A stretch of DNA of 30,750 bases, taken from IMG/VR virus record IMGVR_UViG_3300027631_000085, positions 1 through 30,750 of that record; one strand, given 5' to 3'. Both the position numbers and the translations under genes were made by a program. How positions within the stretch are numbered: position 1 is the first letter of the stretch; each line of letters begins with the position of its first letter. Source of the stretch: a virus. The notes beneath the pieces were generated by a model that saw only the letters and a list, made by a program, of their open reading frames with translations, was not told where the DNA came from and searched no databases. Shown here piece after piece: positions 26,701 through 30,750 of this stretch.

Positions 26701-29608
26701 ATCGGTAACATTGACTGTAACTCATACAGATAGTGAGGGTACTACGGGGCAAACTCAAACAATAACAATACGAGCTTCTAAAATAAAGCAAGGAGAAAGT
26801 GGAGTAGTTGTAAACTTAAATCCGGCATCACAAGTTGTTACAAGAAGTAATACGGGAACATACGGAACACCAGCCACATTTGTAGTTAGTGTTGTTGAAG
26901 GAGCTACTACATATACATACGATGGTACATCGCCATATGCAGTATCTACATTTAGAATATCAGATTTAGTTGGTGGAACAAATAGTAACGGAACAATTAC
27001 ACCAACTACCCCAACAACAATATCCGGTACAATCGTATCATTTAATGTTATATATGCTAATGCAGCTGGAACATCAGTAACAATTCCACAAACTCATAAA
27101 GTATCGGTAACATTGGATGGGCAAACCGGACCTGGAGTTGTTTTTACAGGAAATTGGGAAACAGGTAGAGCTTATCAATTTAGTGCAGGAGCAGGGACAG
27201 GTCGTAGAGATGTTGTTCTTTATCCAGCTAGCTCAGCAGGAACATATTATGCAGCAACAGTACAACATACATCGACTCCAACCGGAGTAACGGGCCCACC
27301 AACAGTTGGTACTTATTGGGAATCATTAGGAGCACAAGATTTCTTTGTAGCAGCTAAAATTGGTTTATTTGAAGATTCGTATGTACAAAGTACATTAAAT
27401 ATTGGTAGTAATAATAATGGTGGAGTAAGTACTGCAAATATAACACTCGCAGGCGGTACTGCGTATCCATATTTTTCATTAGGACAAACTACCGCTGGTG
27501 TATATAATGCTACCGGTGTTTTTATAGGCGCTATTAGTGGTAGTACTAATACGGAATATAAAATGTCATTAAAGAGTGCTTCCAATTCACTTTTATGGGA
27601 TGGTACATCTTTAACTATAAATGGTGCTGGTACATTTAGTGGAGCACTTAGTGGTGGTACAATTTCAATCGGTAGTGGTAATAGTATTTTTAGAGCCACA
27701 ACCGATGGTATTTGGTTAGGAAACGCAGTATTTGCAGATGCACCATTTAGTGTGAGTGCAGCTGGAGCTTTAAAAGCAACTTCCGCTAATATTACGGGAG
27801 TAATTAATGCAACATCTGGTAATTTTAGCGGCCCTATAACATCAACTGCAACAATAACGGGTGGTACTATAATTGGGGGTTCTATTACGGGGGGTATAAT
27901 TACGGGAGGTAGTATAGTGGGTTCAAATTTGGCTGGAGGTACTATACATGTACCAAATGCAACGAATCCGGTATTTGAAGTAAACTCGGCTGGTATAATG
28001 ACCGCAACAAATGCGGTTATTAGCGGGCAAATAACGGCAACATCGGGATTGTTAGGTAATTGGGTAGTTGACCCACCGGCGGCTGGTGGTTCTTTGAAAG
28101 ATAATACTGGTAGAATTGTTTTAAATCCAACTGATAAGAGGATATCAATGTTCAATTCATCAGGTGAATTAAAAGCTCAAATTAACGCAGATGATACACT
28201 ATCTTCAATTGGGGCAGGTAACATTTATGTATATGGTATTGGAAACGATACTAGTGCCCCTTCCGGCCCCACTTCGGATGCAGGAAGTTTAACGGCGGTT
28301 GTTGGAACTCCCATTTATAGTACTGCTGCAACGTTTACTATACCAACCGCTGGAGAATATCAATTATCCGAATTATTTAGTACATATTCACCACCACCAA
28401 CAATAAATTTAGCAAGTAAGGTATCTTCACTTGGTACAGTGAGTGTAAGTACGGGTAATCCATATGGCTATATTACTCCTAATTATCCAGGTGATTATTA
28501 TTCCTCAACCTCATATGGTAAGTCTATTAGTCAGACCTTATTTTTTGTTATAGAAAATGATTCAACCGGAGCTGAAATCGCCGCACTTACGGTTTCAACT
28601 GCAAACGCAAGAGGTGGATACTCAATTACTAATCAATATTACGCAAACAGTATTTCAAACACAGCTTGGCAATACATTGCGGGATATTCATCTGGCGGTA
28701 ACTCTTGGTCAAGTACTACAACACCACCAATTACTGCAGTTGTGAATTTCCCATCAGCAGGAACATATCGAGTTAGATATAAATCGGTGATGAGTGCACA
28801 AAGTGGATATCAATATTATTTAGATGGTACTACTGAAAATGGAACTTACACTTATTTTACTGTTTCTGGTATTGGTGGAGTTGCATTGAGTTCGCTTTAT
28901 GGAGCTGTTAATTTTAATAAACCAGCAAACTTTATTGAAATGTCCGGTGGAGGATTTCAAGCGGTTACAAACTCCGACCAATTTGTTAAAATAACTAGAG
29001 AAGCTCCTGGCTCAACTTATGGTGTAACCCTTTTACAAGTAGAGGGCGGACGAACTGTATTGAATCAAGATGATGCTACCGATGAGGTTTTATATGTAAA
29101 CGGAAAAAGCACATTTATTGGAAAAACTGATTTAGGTGGCAGTTTTTATAGTGGAAACTTTTATGATGCAATTGGAGCCAGCCCAAAATTACCATATATG
29201 GCTGGAATGGTTCAGCAAACTTATTCTTTTGTAAGTCCCGGCACAGCAGCAGCTCCTGAAAGTCTAGCTTATTATATATCTCAAGGTAATATGCAACATT
29301 GGTTATATTATAGTAGTAATACAAGTAGATATTACGCATTACCAAACCAACTTAGTACAGGTGCATACGAACCGGTGGGTAATAGCGCAATAAATTTACC
29401 ACAAGGTACTACATTGTTTTTATTCAATAAAAATGATGCAGCATCTGTTTTTGTTAGAGGACTTTTACCCGGCAGTACAGGTGATGGGTTTTATGAATTA
29501 CCGGGTGGAACAGGAATAATTGTAGTATATCTTGGTAGTTCTTCTATCGATGGCCCATCAATGGATTATAAATGGATTATTTATTCTCAAATTGATAATA
29601 CTTGGTAA
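23786..29608 (+). CDS. Giant tail fibre / receptor-binding protein
   Basis: 1940 residues. An N-terminal anchoring region (about 1-250, MALIQKTLFPENLDRYN) is followed by beta-rich Ser/Thr/Gly modules. Residues about 669-1110 hold four Ig-like modules of roughly 105-115 residues, joined by K-V/T/I-K linkers at about 669, 781, 893 and 998. After about 1110 comes a shaft region resembling C-terminal fibre parts of lambda J-like tail proteins (YVQSTLNIG, ATTDGIWLGN, FSVSAAGALKATSANI). Six 5-residue repeats lie at 1358-1387. The variable C-terminus (about 1430-1940) probably holds the receptor-binding tip and lacks a peptidase or chaperone domain I can name. The candidate assembly chaperone lies 13 nt downstream. 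Receptor specificity cannot be read from the sequence. Confidence 0.85.
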   Translation: MALIQKTLFPENLDRYNVFVEDTTPNSRYFNITELPDTFTGGKNAFLIAGAPELVADTLIKIEIKDAAGNIIYHEPGEGSMITTINGDQFTSEYYEGVSKVVSVYVYPGDTAYGPCTITILGELSSYYDNNGLVSPIPLNWEGQYNVKWQKTINVNPTLANTTKIRFYRRPSVSINELISPVYRIESGLKINTGINQSFANIKLSNLETFAGDVKRIKVFRTSLGDISDYDMIQDILVESKELLTSYDLSGSVVGNTGTLTSETFKSYWNTGSLNATLDSTRVEAGVKLKGAGNFTYSASLDLKSTNTYELNLDAFYSASTPSNLGIYILSGSTSSSIGTLNGISPTKNLLDTTIPFKLDKEFSPATLYFSQSQGEWNLGNISLRLSEDTAFSPDEVSFVTTMPTVVGNEDYNFKFEFYDVNNNYVPVMVTGSANFTGGSNAITKLLTFESDRTAFRFSTGSYANPPNQNVKFKTIKTNFTGSITYASSAFDVGGTYITPASYAGTYPGWFTSQNDNGALLSIASFSGSVSSVLVGSIVYTASCEGFEEYETIYRFEDGDNAPGVFVTANTNQFIYKATDLSLNPTGQVITIEAKRKNLASATTPLTVNSGSGKPPLTLVSTNATNGVDTYTLAGSTYPFGTNESIYYISGSDQFGNQFSDAIKITPVKILDGFSIGASNENTSFPANSVGSVIGGFAASSGSITVKVGNEDISYASPIANNKFSASISSTSGLTANTFNGTNYSINALSADSGSLTLLVKYQDGGGTIISSSKEITYSKVKKAAPVLSFIVGNNTQVVTAKSTGAQIDSFVTANLSVIETYDGVSSTKTLTAAPTTTATNSYTIGAKTATTIALPNMANGTDSVDITIAGSVVDSENTTRNVYGSISLAKTKKAVPSVRISATPQSQTVAANAAGTQTGALANVTISALEGTTDRFTSMVIQGTPVGFSTAPTVSGATLTMTSAIMNADEASVTLTVTHTDSEGTTGQTQTITIRASKIKQGESGVVVNLNPASQVVTRSNTGTYGTPATFVVSVVEGATTYTYDGTSPYAVSTFRISDLVGGTNSNGTITPTTPTTISGTIVSFNVIYANAAGTSVTIPQTHKVSVTLDGQTGPGVVFTGNWETGRAYQFSAGAGTGRRDVVLYPASSAGTYYAATVQHTSTPTGVTGPPTVGTYWESLGAQDFFVAAKIGLFEDSYVQSTLNIGSNNNGGVSTANITLAGGTAYPYFSLGQTTAGVYNATGVFIGAISGSTNTEYKMSLKSASNSLLWDGTSLTINGAGTFSGALSGGTISIGSGNSIFRATTDGIWLGNAVFADAPFSVSAAGALKATSANITGVINATSGNFSGPITSTATITGGTIIGGSITGGIITGGSIVGSNLAGGTIHVPNATNPVFEVNSAGIMTATNAVISGQITATSGLLGNWVVDPPAAGGSLKDNTGRIVLNPTDKRISMFNSSGELKAQINADDTLSSIGAGNIYVYGIGNDTSAPSGPTSDAGSLTAVVGTPIYSTAATFTIPTAGEYQLSELFSTYSPPPTINLASKVSSLGTVSVSTGNPYGYITPNYPGDYYSSTSYGKSISQTLFFVIENDSTGAEIAALTVSTANARGGYSITNQYYANSISNTAWQYIAGYSSGGNSWSSTTTPPITAVVNFPSAGTYRVRYKSVMSAQSGYQYYLDGTTENGTYTYFTVSGIGGVALSSLYGAVNFNKPANFIEMSGGGFQAVTNSDQFVKITREAPGSTYGVTLLQVEGGRTVLNQDDATDEVLYVNGKSTFIGKTDLGGSFYSGNFYDAIGASPKLPYMAGMVQQTYSFVSPGTAAAPESLAYYISQGNMQHWLYYSSNTSRYYALPNQLSTGAYEPVGNSAINLPQGTTLFLFNKNDAASVFVRGLLPGSTGDGFYELPGGTGIIVVYLGSSSIDGPSMDYKWIIYSQIDNTW
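27857..27946 (+). repeat. Six tandem 5-residue repeats in the fibre shaft
   Basis: Residues 1358-1387 read TGGTI, IGGSI, TGGII, TGGSI, VGSNL, AGGTI. The x-Gly-Gly-x-Ile unit puts a hydrophobic residue every fifth position, as in beta-helical or pentapeptide-type stalks. The DNA is locally G-rich (ggggg and gggggg runs), unlike its surroundings. Confidence 0.8.
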
Positions 29609-29621
29609 AAAATAAAAAATT

Positions 29622-30083
29622 ATGAATAATACTTACAAATTTGATTACGTTTATGTATCCGGCTCATTATTGGAGTGGCCGATAAATAAGAAAGAAATTG
29701 AAAAAAGAATAGAAACCGGTAGTACCGAATTCAATTCGGAATTTTTAAAATCTTATGGTTATTATGAGTTAAATAAACTCATGCCCACATCTCATTCCGA
29801 AGAGGAAACATATGATATGGATATTACTCCATATGAGAGTGGCTCTTGTTATTATTTAGGATATACTATTAGAAAAAAAACAGAAAAAGAATTGGATATT
29901 CATTATAAACATCAATGGATTACACTTAGAACAAAGAGATTAAAACTATTACAAGAAACTGATTATATGGGTAATTCCGATTATCCAATTACAAATGAGT
30001 GGAGAGAATATAGACAGGCTTTAAGAGATATAACCGAACAAGGTAATCCATTTGATATTATTTGGCCAAATAAACCGGAATAA
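29622..30083 (+). CDS. Tail fibre assembly chaperone (Phage_tail_APC-like C-terminus)
   Basis: 153 residues. The C-terminal ~60 residues match the pattern of phage tail assembly chaperones: Arg-x2-Arg-Leu-Lys-Leu-Leu-x-Glu-Thr-Asp-Tyr, then Trp-x2-Tyr-Arg-Gln-Ala-Leu-Arg-Asp-Ile, then Gly-Asn-Pro-Phe-Asp-Ile-x-Trp-Pro. The N-terminal half is specific to this phage and probably contacts the fibre. Such proteins help fibres fold and trimerise. The ATG lies 13 nt after the fibre stop, the usual fibre-then-chaperone order. The family call comes from the recognisable C-terminal phrase. Confidence 0.75.
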   Translation: MNNTYKFDYVYVSGSLLEWPINKKEIEKRIETGSTEFNSEFLKSYGYYELNKLMPTSHSEEETYDMDITPYESGSCYYLGYTIRKKTEKELDIHYKHQWITLRTKRLKLLQETDYMGNSDYPITNEWREYRQALRDITEQGNPFDIIWPNKPE

Positions 30084-30084
30084 A

Positions 30085-30318
30085 ATGACAGAATTAAAAA
30101 TGATAATAGAAGATTCTAATTTATTTTCTATTGAACAAATTTTAAAAAATGAAAAAGATTTTTCCGATAATCAATTTCAAAACGAATTAGATTTGTATAT
30201 AAATGAATATATAAAAAATTTTAATAAGGAAAATTTTAAAGATGGGGTTCACTTAAATTCTATTAAAATTTACTATGATGATGCGCTAGTTAGAAATGTG
30301 CAAAAAAATAATGTATGA
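30085..30318 (+). CDS. Small acidic protein, unrecognised
   Basis: 77 residues from the ATG at 30085, 1 nt after the chaperone stop. A longer frame from 30052 would overlap the chaperone's last 32 bases and is less likely. It is predicted helical and rich in Asp, Glu, Asn and Lys (DNQFQNELDLYINEYIKNF). There is no Cys and no known motif. Its TGA overlaps the next ATG (ATGA), so it is coupled to the downstream glycosyltransferase-like gene. It may assist either neighbour; function unknown. Confidence 0.55.
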   Translation: MTELKMIIEDSNLFSIEQILKNEKDFSDNQFQNELDLYINEYIKNFNKENFKDGVHLNSIKIYYDDALVRNVQKNNV

Positions 30319-30750
30319 TAGTATTCATAACAACAGGTTACGGAAAAAATATAGTAGGAGGTTCGGATATATGGTGTAACAACTTTATGGAGAACGTTTT
30401 ACCATTAGTTACAGAAGATTACAAAATTGTGGTTGATGGTAGACCTTTGTTGCCAGAAGAAGATGCAATTTATACTTTCCAAAACGATGAAGAAATAAAT
30501 AGGATATTAAATGAATGTGATAAGATAGTTTTCTTACATCATTCTTACAAACCAAATCCTATAATCAAAAAATATCTACACAAAGCTCATACAACCTTTG
30601 TTCATGCTTTCATTCCCGATATGTTGGGATTAAATGATGAGTATGAGAATTTAATGACTAAGGTTGATTGGGAATGGCAAAAAGAAATATTAGATAATTC
30701 TGATAATATTGTGTGGATTGGATATGAAGATGATACTATACACAAAAGTT
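30315..30750 (+). CDS. Probable glycosyltransferase, N-terminal part (3' end outside window)
   Basis: 145 codons are visible with no stop before the window ends. The N-terminus reads IVFITTGYGKNIVGGSDIW: a first strand, a Gly-rich loop and a Gly-Gly-x-Asp/Glu-x-Trp turn like the donor-side opening of GT-B (GT4-type) glycosyltransferases. Alternating strands and helices follow, such as DKIVFLHHSYKPNP and TTFVHAFIPDM, as in an N-terminal Rossmann-like domain. The catalytic C-terminal domain is outside the window, so the call is tentative. It overlaps the preceding stop by ATGA. In this position such an enzyme might decorate fibres, DNA or the cell surface. Confidence 0.5.
   Translation, partial: MIVFITTGYGKNIVGGSDIWCNNFMENVLPLVTEDYKIVVDGRPLLPEEDAIYTFQNDEEINRILNECDKIVFLHHSYKPNPIIKKYLHKAHTTFVHAFIPDMLGLNDEYENLMTKVDWEWQKEILDNSDNIVWIGYEDDTIHKS

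Noticed and set aside
27313-28155. 280-codon open frame on the minus strand inside the fibre gene
   Set aside because: It is the antisense shadow of Gly/Ala/Thr-rich repeats; the product is Pro/Val/Ile low-complexity with no domain and no leader.
30052-30084. Longer start for the 77-residue protein
   Set aside because: It would overlap the chaperone gene; the ATG at 30085 directly after the stop fits the tight packing better.
1-30750. Alternative genetic code, tRNA genes or CRISPR array
   Set aside because: TAA, TAG and TGA all end real genes at sensible places, and no cloverleaf or regularly spaced repeats were seen; the gaps are too short for such elements.

Overview
The window is about 30.7 kb of a tailed phage genome, roughly two-thirds A+T and densely packed. 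All recognisable genes are on the + strand except one small regulator-like gene. The particle is a contractile-tail (T4-related) myovirus: a gp25-like and a gp6-like baseplate wedge protein sit side by side, preceded by a gp5-like spike and followed by large virion proteins of the kind seen in marine T4-like phages. A host in the phylum Bacteroidota is suggested by two things. No start codon has a visible Shine-Dalgarno sequence, and the gap before the primase gene carries a textbook Bacteroidota promoter (TTTG, 20 nt, TATATTTG). The standard stop codons are all used, mostly TAA, so there is no sign of recoding. No tRNA, CRISPR array or insertion sequence was seen.

Layout. 1-9407: virion genes in tight order (partial unknown, spike, two structural proteins, gp25, gp6, a DNRLRE-like protein, a coiled-coil protein, a Pro/Gly-rich protein). 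9432-14717: a 1761-residue tail or baseplate protein with a LamG-like domain and 19-residue repeats. 14765-17908: three virion proteins, the last two being paralogs, with a strong terminator between them. 17937-22768: a small unknown protein, then a DNA-processing block of T7-type endonuclease I, DnaG-type primase and a single-chain fusion of the gp47 (Mre11/SbcD) and gp46 (Rad50/SbcC) functions. 22768-23502: a sulfotransferase-like protein. 23509-23688 (minus strand): a 59-residue ribbon-helix-helix protein. 23786-30318: a 1940-residue tail fibre, its likely assembly chaperone and a small acidic protein. From 30315 off the right edge: the N-terminus of a probable glycosyltransferase.

Regulation. 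Every intergenic gap of 24 nt or more, apart from the one before the primase, carries the word ATATTTAT, often followed three bases later by AAACA, 7-38 nt before a start codon. This looks like a phage-specific (probably late) promoter or leader signal, whereas the primase gap has a host-type promoter. Together they suggest two transcription programmes: host RNA polymerase for replication and recombination genes, and a phage-modified system for the particle genes. The divergent 23.69-23.79 kb gap, with the motif on both strands between the ribbon-helix-helix gene and the fibre gene, is the most switch-like spot in the window.
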